Assembly: GCA_009774155.1 (NCBI GenBank) | Contig: VSNE01000478.1 | Location: forward strand, 1 to 30,364 | DNA: 30,364 bases | From: Lachnospiraceae bacterium | GTDB taxonomy: Bacteria; Bacillota; Clostridia; Lachnospirales; Lachnospiraceae | Direction of reading: 5' to 3' | Part shown: positions 8,665 through 15,479 of the stretch, piece by piece | Layout of the letters: each line of letters starts with the position of its first letter | Numbering within the stretch: position 1 is the stretch's first letter | The notes under the pieces: model-generated | The model's input: only the letters and a program-made list of their open reading frames with translations | Databases searched by the model: none | What the model was told of the DNA's origin: nothing | Made by a program: the position numbers and the translations under genes

Positions 8665-9090
8665 ATGTACAGAAATACCCAATGGCTCGACGAAGTGAAA
8701 GACATTGACACCGGCGAGCTCATTCAGGAAGGAACCGACCAGAGCGCCGGACACTTCAACAACATGGAGCACGGCATAAGCGACGCACATCTGGCGGCGG
8801 CCCTGCTGGTGATCCAGAGCTCGCTCACGGCCGATCAGGTGGCAACGGAGGAAAAGACGGTCACGCTCACCAATACCCAGCGTTACCCGTTCAACAGCTC
8901 CACCCAGACGATCGCGCTCAGCACCGTGAGAAACTTCACGGACTACACCGTGGAAGCCGAGATCACCGACCATGAGGGCAACGTCGGCGAGGTGAGGATC
9001 TTCGACCGTATGCTGAATGGCTTCAAGGTAGCCTACGACGGCAGCGCCAAAACCGCAACCGTAAAACTGAGAATTAAAGGAGGAATGTAA
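8665..9090 (+). CDS. Putative tail-tip/fibre-associated protein
   Basis: The product has 141 residues and starts at 8665 with AAAGGAGG at 8649-8656. The N-terminal segment ELIQEGTDQSAGHFNNMEHGI resembles the 'GT..s..n.n.mE.Gi' motif found near the start of many phage fibre and baseplate-distal proteins. The second half (residues about 65-140) is a predicted beta-sandwich-like stretch (TVTLTNTQRYPF ... KTATVKLRIKGGM). There is no membrane segment. It may be the fibre adaptor that carries the downstream DGR target, which is inference from position. Coding certainty is high, function uncertain. Confidence 0.6.
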   Translation: MYRNTQWLDEVKDIDTGELIQEGTDQSAGHFNNMEHGISDAHLAAALLVIQSSLTADQVATEEKTVTLTNTQRYPFNSSTQTIALSTVRNFTDYTVEAEITDHEGNVGEVRIFDRMLNGFKVAYDGSAKTATVKLRIKGGM

Positions 9091-9092
9091 TC

Positions 9093-9476
9093 ATGGCAAA
9101 AACCAACAAAGTGACCGTGATCGAAAAGAACGCGGGCCAGAAAATCGACTTCGAGCAGAGCAGCACCCGCCTGATCTTCGGCGACGACGAGCTCATGCTG
9201 AACGCGGCCAAGTATCAGAAGGACTGGGACGTGGAGGTGGACGTCTGCCGGGATAAGTCCGGCAACCTGACGATCGGCACCGGCTCCGGGCTGCGCTATG
9301 TGGCGCAGGTGGAGATCCCCGCCGCAACCTACACCGAGACGGAAATCGAAGCAGAGGAACCGGCAGAGGCTCCGGCGGCCGAAGGCGACGGCATGAACCA
9401 GAAAACCACCGTACAGAGAGACAAGAACCCGCTCGACATGGGCGACGTGACCGTCGTTCTCTGGAGCATTGAATAA
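9093..9476 (+). CDS. Small acidic phage protein upstream of the DGR target, function unknown
   Basis: This 127-residue protein starts at 9093. Its ribosome site AAAGGAGG (9077-9084) lies inside the end of the preceding gene, whose stop ends 2 bases before this ATG. It is acidic, with a Glu/Ala-rich stretch at about 88-103 (EIEAEEPAEAPAAEGDG) that looks like a flexible linker between two small beta-rich parts. It was not recognised as a named family. It sits directly before the DGR target gene, so it may be a structural partner or chaperone of the variable protein; that is only a positional inference. Confidence 0.55.
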   Translation: MAKTNKVTVIEKNAGQKIDFEQSSTRLIFGDDELMLNAAKYQKDWDVEVDVCRDKSGNLTIGTGSGLRYVAQVEIPAATYTETEIEAEEPAEAPAAEGDGMNQKTTVQRDKNPLDMGDVTVVLWSIE

Positions 9477-9494
9477 GACAAGGAGGACATGACA

Positions 9495-10616
9495 ATGGCA
9501 AATTTTGATCTTTCCATGCTGGCACTCAAAAGCGTGTGCCCGAACAATACGATCGAGGTTGACGACACCGATCTCCCCTCCGTGCTGGTGTATATCCCGG
9601 CATTTAAGAACAGCGACGTGCTGACCGGAGGCAACGACTCCACCCACCCCGCCTTTATTGTGAATGGCGTCCAGATCCCCGGCTTCTACTACTCAAAGTA
9701 CCAGAACGTCGTCCATGCAGTCACCAACACCGAGGGCTACAATGTGACGGCAGCGTACAGTCTGCCCGGCGAGGATCCGGCCGTAAATATCGACTTTGAC
9801 ACCGCCCGCGCTCGCTGCGAGGCCAAGGGCTACGGCTGGCACCTCTCCACTAATGCGGAGTGGGCCGCGATCGCCCTCTGGTGCAAAAAGAACGGCTTCA
9901 TGCCCTACGGCAACAACAACTACGGCAAGGACACCAGAGAGAGCAACTACAAGGCGATCCCCATGTCAACCGACAACAACCGCACCGGCCGCGTAGCAAC
10001 CGGCACCGGCCCGCTCACATGGAGCCACGACAAGACGCTGAGCGGGATCTGGGATCTGAACGGTAACGTGTGGGAATGGCAGGCGGGGATCCGCTTCGTA
10101 TGGGGCGAGCTCCAGATCCTTGCCAACAATGACGCTGCGGATCCTGACAACCCGCAGAATGAAACGAGCGTATGCTGGAAGGCAATCAACGCCGCCGACG
10201 GCTCTCTGGTGGATCCTGAGTGTACCGTTTCCGGCTCCGCGAAGCTCTCCGGTAATACCGTGAAGCTGGACTATGTGAGCAGCAAGTGGACATACAGCAC
10301 CACCATTTCCAGCCTCGCAGACCAGAGCCGGAGCTGTCTCTTTGCAAACGTCACCTGCACCGCTGCGATCGGCGCGGCCACCAAGGTGCTGCTGCGTTCT
10401 CTGGCGCTGCTGCCTGACGAGGGCGCAACTGAGGCCGACTACGAGGGCGACTACTACTGGCTGAATAACGGCGTAGCCGAGCGCTGCGTGATCCGCGGGG
10501 GCGCCTGGTACAACGGTGCGTACGCTGGTGTGGTCTGCTTCGACGGCTACAACTCCCGCGCGCGTGTGGCCTGGGCCGTGGGCTTCCGCTCCGCTTATAT
10601 CCCGAATATCGGGTAA
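9495..10616 (+). CDS. DGR target: FGE-sulfatase/C-type-lectin-fold variable protein
   Basis: I prefer ATG 9495 (373 residues), 8 bases after AAGGAGG (9480-9486), over ATG 9489, which is only 2 bases from it. The fold is of the formylglycine-generating-enzyme/C-type-lectin type used by many DGR targets: FIVNGVQIPGFYYSKYQ near 55-70, HLSTNAEWAAIALW at 116-129, WDLNGNVWEW at 186-195, and a C-terminal RGGAWYNG ... NSRARVAW ... VGFRSA core. The last 45 residues contain the variable repeat. Residues whose codons differ from the template are A337, Y339, Y343, V347, C348, D350, Y352, R357, A359 and A361. It likely sits at the tail tip and binds receptors. No catalytic role is implied. Confidence is high for the target role, moderate for location in the virion. 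Confidence 0.92.
   Translation: MANFDLSMLALKSVCPNNTIEVDDTDLPSVLVYIPAFKNSDVLTGGNDSTHPAFIVNGVQIPGFYYSKYQNVVHAVTNTEGYNVTAAYSLPGEDPAVNIDFDTARARCEAKGYGWHLSTNAEWAAIALWCKKNGFMPYGNNNYGKDTRESNYKAIPMSTDNNRTGRVATGTGPLTWSHDKTLSGIWDLNGNVWEWQAGIRFVWGELQILANNDAADPDNPQNETSVCWKAINAADGSLVDPECTVSGSAKLSGNTVKLDYVSSKWTYSTTISSLADQSRSCLFANVTCTAAIGAATKVLLRSLALLPDEGATEADYEGDYYWLNNGVAERCVIRGGAWYNGAYAGVVCFDGYNSRARVAWAVGFRSAYIPNIG
10481..10595 (+). repeat. DGR variable repeat (VR), including candidate IMH at its 3' end
   Basis: These 115 bases align without gaps to the template repeat at 11063-11177 (constant offset 582). They differ at 14 positions, 13 of them adenines in the template. The last template adenine falls at VR 10576. 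The final 19 bases (10577-10595) contain no template adenine and are identical in both copies; this GC-rich tract is the natural candidate for the initiation-of-mutagenic-homing site. Identity stops abruptly at both borders. Confidence 0.95.
10601..10613 (+). other. Small hairpin at the end of the target gene, 5 bases past VR
   Basis: CCCGA (10601-10605) pairs with TCGGG (10609-10613) around a 3-base loop and ends one base before the stop codon. DGRs such as that of phage BPP-1 need a hairpin or cruciform just downstream of the homing site. This one has the right position but a short stem. Confidence 0.45.
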
Positions 10617-10640
10617 TCTGGCAATCTGAAAATCTGGCAA

Positions 10641-10675
10641 GGGCGGCCCCCACCCAAGGGCCGCCCTCCGCTTTT
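10641..10675 (+). terminator. GC-rich hairpin after the DGR target (terminator or retrohoming hairpin)
   Basis: GGGCGGCCC (10641-10649) pairs perfectly with GGGCCGCCC (10658-10666) around an 8-base loop. TTTT follows at 10672-10675 after a short TCCGC spacer. It lies 45 bases past VR and just before the avd ribosome site. It could be a partial transcription terminator that lowers expression of avd/RT relative to the target, or the DGR target-recognition hairpin. Confidence 0.55.
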
Positions 10676-10686
10676 AAGGAGTAAGT

Positions 10687-11031
10687 ATGGACAATTTAGA
10701 GCTGCGGCAGCGTATCACCCGGAGCATGATCCGGGTGGCCGAACGCACCGCAAACATGAGAAAGCCGGAGAAATTCGAGTACCGCAGGCACATGACGGAC
10801 ACCTTCATGCAAATGCTGGAGCTCTGCATTGAGGCCAACCGCTCGCGGGGCAACAAAAGGCTGGAGCTGCAAAACCGCATGGACACGAAGCTGGACGTGC
10901 TGCGCTCTCTGGTGGACACGGCAGTCTCGCCGGAGGATCGTCTGATCTCGCCGGGGCTTCACGAAGTCTGGAGCAAGGAACTGAACGAAATCGGGCGTAT
11001 GCTCGGCGGCTGGAAAAAGTCGAACGAGTGA
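10687..11031 (+). CDS. avd: DGR accessory variability protein (Avd-like four-helix bundle)
   Basis: This 114-residue, highly helical, basic protein lies between the DGR target and the template repeat, exactly where Avd is found in BPP-1-type cassettes. The four amphipathic helices are visible: about 1-26, 31-53, 58-79 and 90-110, the last ending in MLGGWKKSNE. Avd forms a barrel-like pentamer that binds the reverse transcriptase and the template RNA and is required for cDNA priming; this is family knowledge. AAGGAG at 10676-10681 precedes ATG 10687 by 5 bases. The stop lies 31 bases before the template repeat, so its mRNA 3' end is probably also part of the template RNA. Confidence 0.85.
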   Translation: MDNLELRQRITRSMIRVAERTANMRKPEKFEYRRHMTDTFMQMLELCIEANRSRGNKRLELQNRMDTKLDVLRSLVDTAVSPEDRLISPGLHEVWSKELNEIGRMLGGWKKSNE

Positions 11032-11449
11032 GCCCGTGGGGAATGTGTCGAGAAAAAAGGAGGCGCTGCGTGATCCGCGGGGGCAACTGGAACAACGGTG
11101 CGAACGCTGGTGTGTTCTACTTCAACGGCAACAACTCCCGCGCGAATGTGAACTGGAACGTGGGCTTCCGCTCCGCTCTCGCCTTATTCGTTATTGTCTG
11201 CGGGCTACGGCTCAGCAGAAACAGCAAGGCAAAAGGGACGCATTTCCCGGCCGACAAGGCCAAAGATCAGCGCTCGCGCAGCCTGCTGGTGAAAGTCGCC
11301 AGAGGCGGCGGGCAAACCGCGGAGGCTGGCCGTTCCCTCGCAAGCGGGTGAAGGCTGCCGGGATCCTATGGTGTGGCGGCCATAGGGGAACGGACACGCC
11401 AAGGAGTGTCACACGCGGGCCATTATTTTGACAGTAAAGGAGCGAGGAC
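11032..11449 (+). ncRNA. DGR template RNA region: TR plus structured spacer to the RT gene
   Basis: The 418 bases between avd and the RT gene hold TR followed by a 272-base spacer. The spacer can fold. CCGTTCCC (11330-11337) pairs with GGGAACGG (11386-11393). Inside that arm CCTATGG (11365-11371) pairs with CCATAGG (11380-11386, sharing one base with the outer stem). GACAC (11393-11397) can pair with GTGTC (11406-11410). In known DGRs the RNA downstream of TR is where RT and Avd bind and cDNA synthesis is primed. Exact RNA ends cannot be read from sequence. An open frame runs through TR but has no ribosome site of its own. Confidence 0.7.
11063..11177 (+). repeat. DGR template repeat (TR)
   Basis: This 115-base repeat is the donor copy for the target's variable repeat. 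It holds 22 adenines, 20 of them in ten AAC/AAT codons of the target frame, placed where the lectin fold exposes its ligand-binding face. Because the third base of each such codon is C or T, mutation of its adenines cannot create a stop codon. Twelve of the 20 AAY adenines, plus the one in a TAC codon, differ in the present VR. Confidence 0.95.
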
Positions 11450-12577
11450 ATGGAAACAACAAACCGGCCCTCCCTTCTGGAGAGAATATACTCGTGGGAG
11501 AACCTGCTGAACGCATACCACGAGGCAGCAAGCGAAAAGTGGTACCGCAGCGACGTGGTGGCCTTCTCGGCCAATCTGGAAGAAAACCTGATCGGCATAC
11601 AGAACGACCTCATGTGGCGCACCTACACCGTGGGCCGGTACCGGCAGTTTTACGTCTCGGAGCCGAAGCGCCGTCTCATTATGGCGCTGGGCTTCCGCGA
11701 TCGCGTCGTACAGTGGGCCATATATCTGCAAGTGAACCAAGAGCTCGACAATGGCATGATCTACCACTCATACGGCTGCCGTGTCGGCAAAGGAACAACC
11801 AGAGCCGCCGACCGGCTGCAATACTGGGCCGAGCAGGTGAACAGAAAGCCGGGCCCGCGCTGGCACTACCTCAAACTGGATATTTCAAAATATTTCTACC
11901 GAGTGGATCACAATGTTCTACTCGGTATTTTAGCGCGGAAATATCCGGGCGAGGACGGTTTTCTCTGGCTCATGCGCGTGATCGTATGCTGCGATCATAC
12001 GCCGTTCGGCCTGCCTCCGGGCAAGAGCGCCGACGAGGTGCCGCCGTCTGAGCGGCTATTCGAGGTAGGTATGCCGATCGGCAACCTCACCAGCCAGCTG
12101 CTTGCGAACGTTTGCCTCAATGAGCTGGATCAGTACATCAAGCACGAGCTCCGGGCGCATTTTTACGTCCGGTACATGGACGACATGGTGCTGCTGCACC
12201 AAGACGCCAAAACGCTGAACGAGTGGCGGCAGCTTATAGAGGACTACCTCAACAACGTGCTGCACCTCGACTTGAACAGCAAGACCACGATCGGCCTCGT
12301 CTGCCGCGGTATCACGTTTGTGGGCTGCCGGATCTATCCCGGCAGGCGCAAGCCGACGCCGCAGGCCGTCAAGAAAATGAAGGCCCGTATGCGGTACATA
12401 GCCAAGGAGTACGAGGCGGGGCTGATTGACTTCGACGCGGTGGACGCAACCATGCAGAGCTACTTCGGTATGCTGGGGCATTGTGCCACCCGCGGGCTCC
12501 AGAAGTGGATCGAGAAAAATATTATTTTCAAACGGAGGGACAGCGATCTGTCTCAGGAGGTGAACACATGGACGTAA
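11450..12577 (+). CDS. DGR reverse transcriptase
   Basis: This is a 375-residue group-II-like RT. RT motifs in order: LIMALGFRDRVVQWAI (about 76-91), YGCRVGKGTTRA (108-119), LKLDISKYFYRVDH with catalytic D144, the DGR-specific IGNLTSQ at 210-216 where other RTs have QG..SP, YMDD at 242-245, and a GITFVGCRIYPG thumb-side motif near 287-298. It copies TR RNA into cDNA with errors at adenines and needs Avd. No maturase or endonuclease domain follows, as usual for DGRs. ATG 11450 has AAAGGAG at 11437-11443. It overlaps the next gene by 10 bases. All catalytic residues are present, so it is probably active. Confidence 0.95.
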   Translation: METTNRPSLLERIYSWENLLNAYHEAASEKWYRSDVVAFSANLEENLIGIQNDLMWRTYTVGRYRQFYVSEPKRRLIMALGFRDRVVQWAIYLQVNQELDNGMIYHSYGCRVGKGTTRAADRLQYWAEQVNRKPGPRWHYLKLDISKYFYRVDHNVLLGILARKYPGEDGFLWLMRVIVCCDHTPFGLPPGKSADEVPPSERLFEVGMPIGNLTSQLLANVCLNELDQYIKHELRAHFYVRYMDDMVLLHQDAKTLNEWRQLIEDYLNNVLHLDLNSKTTIGLVCRGITFVGCRIYPGRRKPTPQAVKKMKARMRYIAKEYEAGLIDFDAVDATMQSYFGMLGHCATRGLQKWIEKNIIFKRRDSDLSQEVNTWT

Positions 12578-12924
12578 CAGCAATCATTATCGCCGCCAGC
12601 ATACCCTCGGCGCTGACGGGCTTCTGTTTTTGGCTGATCGAGCAGAGACTCCAGAAACGTGCAAAGAAGCAGGAGGACGAGGAAAAACAGCGCCGCGAGG
12701 CCGAAGAAAAGCGCGAAAAGCTGCGCGAGCAGCAAGAGCTTTTTCTGGTGCAGGGTATCGGAGCCGCGATCGCTCTCGGAGAGGCAACCGCCAAGGCCGT
12801 GCAGCGGATCCCCGACGCTCACTGTAATGGCGACATGCACGCCGCGCTGGAATATGCGGCAAAGGTAAAACACGAGCAAAAGGACTTTTTGACCGAGCAG
12901 GGGATCGGCGCACTGTTTGACTAA
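12568..12924 (+). CDS. Small membrane-anchored coiled-coil phage protein
   Basis: ATG 12568 follows CAGGAGGTG (12555-12562) and gives 118 residues. An earlier in-frame ATG inside the RT gene has no ribosome site. One membrane helix spans about residues 4-25 (TAIIIAASIPSALTGFCFWLI). A strongly charged coiled coil follows at about 27-56 (RLQKRAKKQEDEEKQRREAEE...), then a conserved-looking soluble tail (LVQGIGAAIALGEATAKAVQ). It sits between the DGR and the lysis genes. A role in lysis (spanin-like or holin-associated) or superinfection exclusion is possible, but no family is recognised with confidence. Confidence 0.65.
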   Translation: MDVTAIIIAASIPSALTGFCFWLIEQRLQKRAKKQEDEEKQRREAEEKREKLREQQELFLVQGIGAAIALGEATAKAVQRIPDAHCNGDMHAALEYAAKVKHEQKDFLTEQGIGALFD

Positions 12925-12938
12925 GGGAGGTGGAAACC

Positions 12939-13328
12939 ATGCGCGGAGAATATGAAACGCCGGGAGCCGCAGGCACCGGCACAACCGAGGATCCGCAGAT
13001 ACAGATCGAGCAGCTCAAAGAGGAAAACCGGCGGCTCAGGAAGCAGATCCGGCAACTGAAAGCTGCTGCAGCAGCGAAGAAAAAAGTGGAGTTTTCAAAG
13101 CTCGTTTTTCTGGGCGTGAGTATCGTCACCATAGCGATCACCGTCTTTTCCTGCCGCATGATCTGGCTCACCATGGACACCTCGGCGCTGGCCTATCTGA
13201 TACCGGCCGTGTTCGCTGAAATGGCGAGCGCGACCGGCTTCTACTATACGAAAGCCAAGGCAGAAAACAAAATCAAGCTCATGGCGCTGTCTGGCGTACA
13301 GCCGGAGGCGCACAACTTCGACACATAG
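12939..13328 (+). CDS. Small phage protein with coiled coil and two membrane helices
   Basis: ATG 12939 lies 8 bases after GGGAGG (12925-12930), giving 129 residues. The in-frame GTG at 12930 overlaps the ribosome site and is unlikely. Residues 20-50 form a coiled coil (QLKEENRRLRKQIRQLK). Two membrane helices follow at about 56-75 and 84-106 (AYLIPAVFAEMASATGFYYT). Topology and position directly before the endolysin are compatible with a holin or antiholin, but the typical charged C-terminal tail is replaced by a short soluble end. Function is not established. Confidence 0.65.
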   Translation: MRGEYETPGAAGTGTTEDPQIQIEQLKEENRRLRKQIRQLKAAAAAKKKVEFSKLVFLGVSIVTIAITVFSCRMIWLTMDTSALAYLIPAVFAEMASATGFYYTKAKAENKIKLMALSGVQPEAHNFDT

Positions 13329-13342
13329 GAGGTAACAGAACT

Positions 13343-14842
13343 ATGGAAAAAATCAAAGGGATCGACGTTTCCAAGTGGCAGGGCGCGATCGACTGGGCCA
13401 AGGTGGCCGGGGACGGCGTAAAGTTTGCCATGATCCGGCTCGGCTACGGCGGGAAGAATGGCGCAGCCTGCGGCGTCGATAGCTTCTACCAGAAAAACGT
13501 CGAGGGCGCTCTTGCGAACGGGATCGCCGTCGGCTGCTATTTTTACAGCTACGCCCTGAGCGTCGAGGGCGCAAAGAAAGAGGCGGCGTTTGCGATCCAG
13601 CAACTCGCCCGGTATAAGGGCCAGATCCTTTATCCGATCGCCTTCGATATTGAGGACAAGACGCAGGCAGGGCTCGGAAAGAAAACCCTCACGGACATGG
13701 TGACGGCGTTCTGCTCCGCGCTGGAGGCTGCGGGCTATTATGCGAGCTTTTACTGTAATGCAGACTGGGCCCGCAATCGTCTGGACATGCAGGCGCTCGC
13801 CCGCTTCGACTTCTGGCTGGCCCAGTGGACGGCCTCGCCCACTTATACGGGCCACGCCTTCAACATGTGGCAGAGCTCCAGCAAGGGCCGCGTGGCCGGT
13901 ATCTCCGGCGACGTAGACATGGACACCGCCTTTGTGGACTATGAGGCAGAAATCAAGAAAAACAAGCTCAACGGCTACACCGGGAGCACAGCAGCACCCG
14001 GAAAGCAGGAAGGAGGCAATATGAGCGACAGACAGAAATTTGTAAACACGGCGGCGTCTTTTATCGGCTGCAAGGAAGCAGACGGGAGCCACCGGCAGAT
14101 CATTGACATTTACAACGGACACAAGCCCCTCGCCAGAGGTTACGCCGTGAAATATACGGACGCATGGTGCGCCACCTTCGTGTCTGCCATGGCGATCAAG
14201 TGCGGCCTGACCGACATTATCCCGACCGAGTGCGGGTGCGGGCAAATGATCCAGCTTTTCCAGAAGCTCGGCGCATGGCAGGAAAACGACGCACATACCC
14301 CGCAGCCCGGTGATGTTATCTTCTACGACTGGGACGACTCCGGCGCGGGCGACAATACCGGCTGGCCGGATCACGTCGGCATTGTGGAAAGCGTGAACGG
14401 CTCCACCATGAAGGTGATCGAGGGCAACATGAGCGACGCCGTGGGCCGCCGCACCATGCAGGTGAATGGCCGGTATATTCGCGGCTACGGCCTGCCGAAA
14501 TTCAAGGGCAGCGTGGCAAGCTCTGGAAATACCACCAGCAAGCCCGCCGGGGGCACCAGCAAAAAGACCGTGGCGCAGCTGGCAGACGAGGTGCTGGCTG
14601 GCAAGTGGGGAAACGGGCCCGACCGCAAGAGCCGCCTCACGGCCGCCGGGTATGACTACGACGCCGTGCAGAGTGCCGTCAATGCGAAACTCTCCGGCCA
14701 GAAGGCCAAAAAGTCCAACACCGAGATCGCCAAGGAAGTGATCGCCGGTAAATGGGGAAACGGATCCGACCGCAGAAAGCGGCTGGAGGCAGCGGGCTAC
14801 AACTACGCAGCCGTGCAGCAAATTGTCAATAAACTAATCTAA
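13343..14842 (+). CDS. Modular endolysin: GH25 muramidase + CHAP peptidase/amidase + two CW_7 repeats
   Basis: This lysin has 499 residues. Residues 1-205 are a GH25 lysozyme (GIDVSKWQG at 6-14 with D8; FDIED at 101-105 with D102 and E104). A linker (YTGSTAAPGKQEGGN) follows. Residues 227-393 are a CHAP domain with C276 in DAWCATFVS and H344 in DHVGIVES. Residues about 407-450 and 458-499 are two Cpl-7-type wall-binding repeats, each with AGKWGNG and RL.AAGY.Y.AVQ motifs. It cleaves glycan and peptide bonds of peptidoglycan at the end of infection. An internal ATG at 14021 with a perfect AAGGAGG may yield a second, CHAP-CW_7 product. The holin gene starts 13 bases downstream. Confidence 0.92.
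   Translation: MEKIKGIDVSKWQGAIDWAKVAGDGVKFAMIRLGYGGKNGAACGVDSFYQKNVEGALANGIAVGCYFYSYALSVEGAKKEAAFAIQQLARYKGQILYPIAFDIEDKTQAGLGKKTLTDMVTAFCSALEAAGYYASFYCNADWARNRLDMQALARFDFWLAQWTASPTYTGHAFNMWQSSSKGRVAGISGDVDMDTAFVDYEAEIKKNKLNGYTGSTAAPGKQEGGNMSDRQKFVNTAASFIGCKEADGSHRQIIDIYNGHKPLARGYAVKYTDAWCATFVSAMAIKCGLTDIIPTECGCGQMIQLFQKLGAWQENDAHTPQPGDVIFYDWDDSGAGDNTGWPDHVGIVESVNGSTMKVIEGNMSDAVGRRTMQVNGRYIRGYGLPKFKGSVASSGNTTSKPAGGTSKKTVAQLADEVLAGKWGNGPDRKSRLTAAGYDYDAVQSAVNAKLSGQKAKKSNTEIAKEVIAGKWGNGSDRRKRLEAAGYNYAAVQQIVNKLI
14010..14023 (+). promoter_or_regulatory. Internal ribosome binding site and start codon within the endolysin gene
   Basis: AAGGAGG at 14010-14016 is followed by a 4-base spacer and ATG at 14021, in frame with the endolysin and exactly at the junction between the GH25 linker and the CHAP domain. 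Translation from here would give a 273-residue product, 14021-14842. Several Gram-positive phage endolysins are known to make such internal-start subunits. Confidence 0.65.
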
Positions 14843-14854
14843 GGAGGGATCGCC

Positions 14855-15385
14855 ATGAATGAAACAATGCAGCAGATCGTGAACGCTTGTGTGCCCGTCC
14901 TCTGCCTGCTCATCACAGCGGGCGGGGCCTATCTGGTGGCGCTGCTGAAAAAGCGCACCGCCCAGATCGAGAAGGAGCTCGACAACGAAACCGCGGCCAA
15001 GTACATGAACATGGCAGCCGACGCAGTGGCGCAGGCCGTCACCTATACAGCCCAGACCTTCACCGACGCACTAAAAGCCGAGGGCAAGTTCACCAAGGAG
15101 AAGCAGATCGAAGCCTTCAACAAGGCCAAGGACAAAACGCTGGAGATCCTCGGCGACGCTGCCGTCAATGCACTGGGCGAAATTTACGGCGACTTTGACA
15201 CATGGGTGGAAACCAAGATCGAGCAGGTATGCCGCGAAATCAAGACGCCGGAGGCTGACAAAACCGCAGCGACAACCGCAGCGGCGACAGCTGCAAGCGT
15301 AGCAACTACGATCGCAGCCACGGCCGTGCAGCAGATCGCGGCCGAAGCCGTACCAGCAGCAGCGCCGGAGGCGACAGCAGAATAA
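14855..15385 (+). CDS. Holin-like protein (LLH-type)
   Basis: This 176-residue protein has one N-terminal membrane helix (about 8-29, CVPVLCLLITAGGAYLVALL), a basic KKRTAQIEKEL junction, a helical domain with VTYTAQTFTDALKAEGKFTKEKQIEAFNKAKDKTLEIL, and an Ala/Thr-rich tail of low complexity from about 133. The single helix plus the conserved middle segment match phage holins of the LL-H type. It should oligomerise in the membrane and release the endolysin. ATG 14855 has AAGGAGGG at 14841-14848, overlapping the endolysin stop. It is the last gene of the late operon before a terminator. Confidence 0.75.
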   Translation: MNETMQQIVNACVPVLCLLITAGGAYLVALLKKRTAQIEKELDNETAAKYMNMAADAVAQAVTYTAQTFTDALKAEGKFTKEKQIEAFNKAKDKTLEILGDAAVNALGEIYGDFDTWVETKIEQVCREIKTPEADKTAATTAAATAASVATTIAATAVQQIAAEAVPAAAPEATAE

Positions 15386-15427
15386 AAGGCCCTGAGAGCT
15401 TCACACAAGCTCCCAGAGCAACGAAAA

Positions 15428-15464
15428 AGGCTCGGCGGGTGTTTTACCCTCCGGGCCTCTTTTT
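15428..15464 (+). terminator. Terminator of the phage late operon
   Basis: AGGCTCGGCGGGT (15428-15440) pairs with ACCCTCCGGGCCT (15446-15458), with one G-T pair and one mismatch, around a GTTTT loop. CTTTTTG follows. It lies between the holin gene and a convergent gene, so it may serve both strands. Confidence 0.75.
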
Positions 15465-15479
15465 GCGTCTCAATGCGCC

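Noticed and set aside
9489..9494. ATG 9489 as start of the DGR target
   Set aside because: Only 2 bases from the AAGGAGG; ATG 9495 has the normal 8-base spacing.
11028..11351. Open frame running through the template repeat (GTG start)
   Set aside because: It overlaps the avd stop, has no ribosome site of its own, and its only recognisable sequence is the TR translated in the target frame. Downstream of TR the translation looks non-protein-like. I treat the stretch as template RNA.
13244..14821. Long antisense open frame of over 500 codons opposite the endolysin
   Set aside because: The endolysin reads perfectly on the + strand with all catalytic motifs. Long antisense frames arise from the GC-rich third positions of phage codons.
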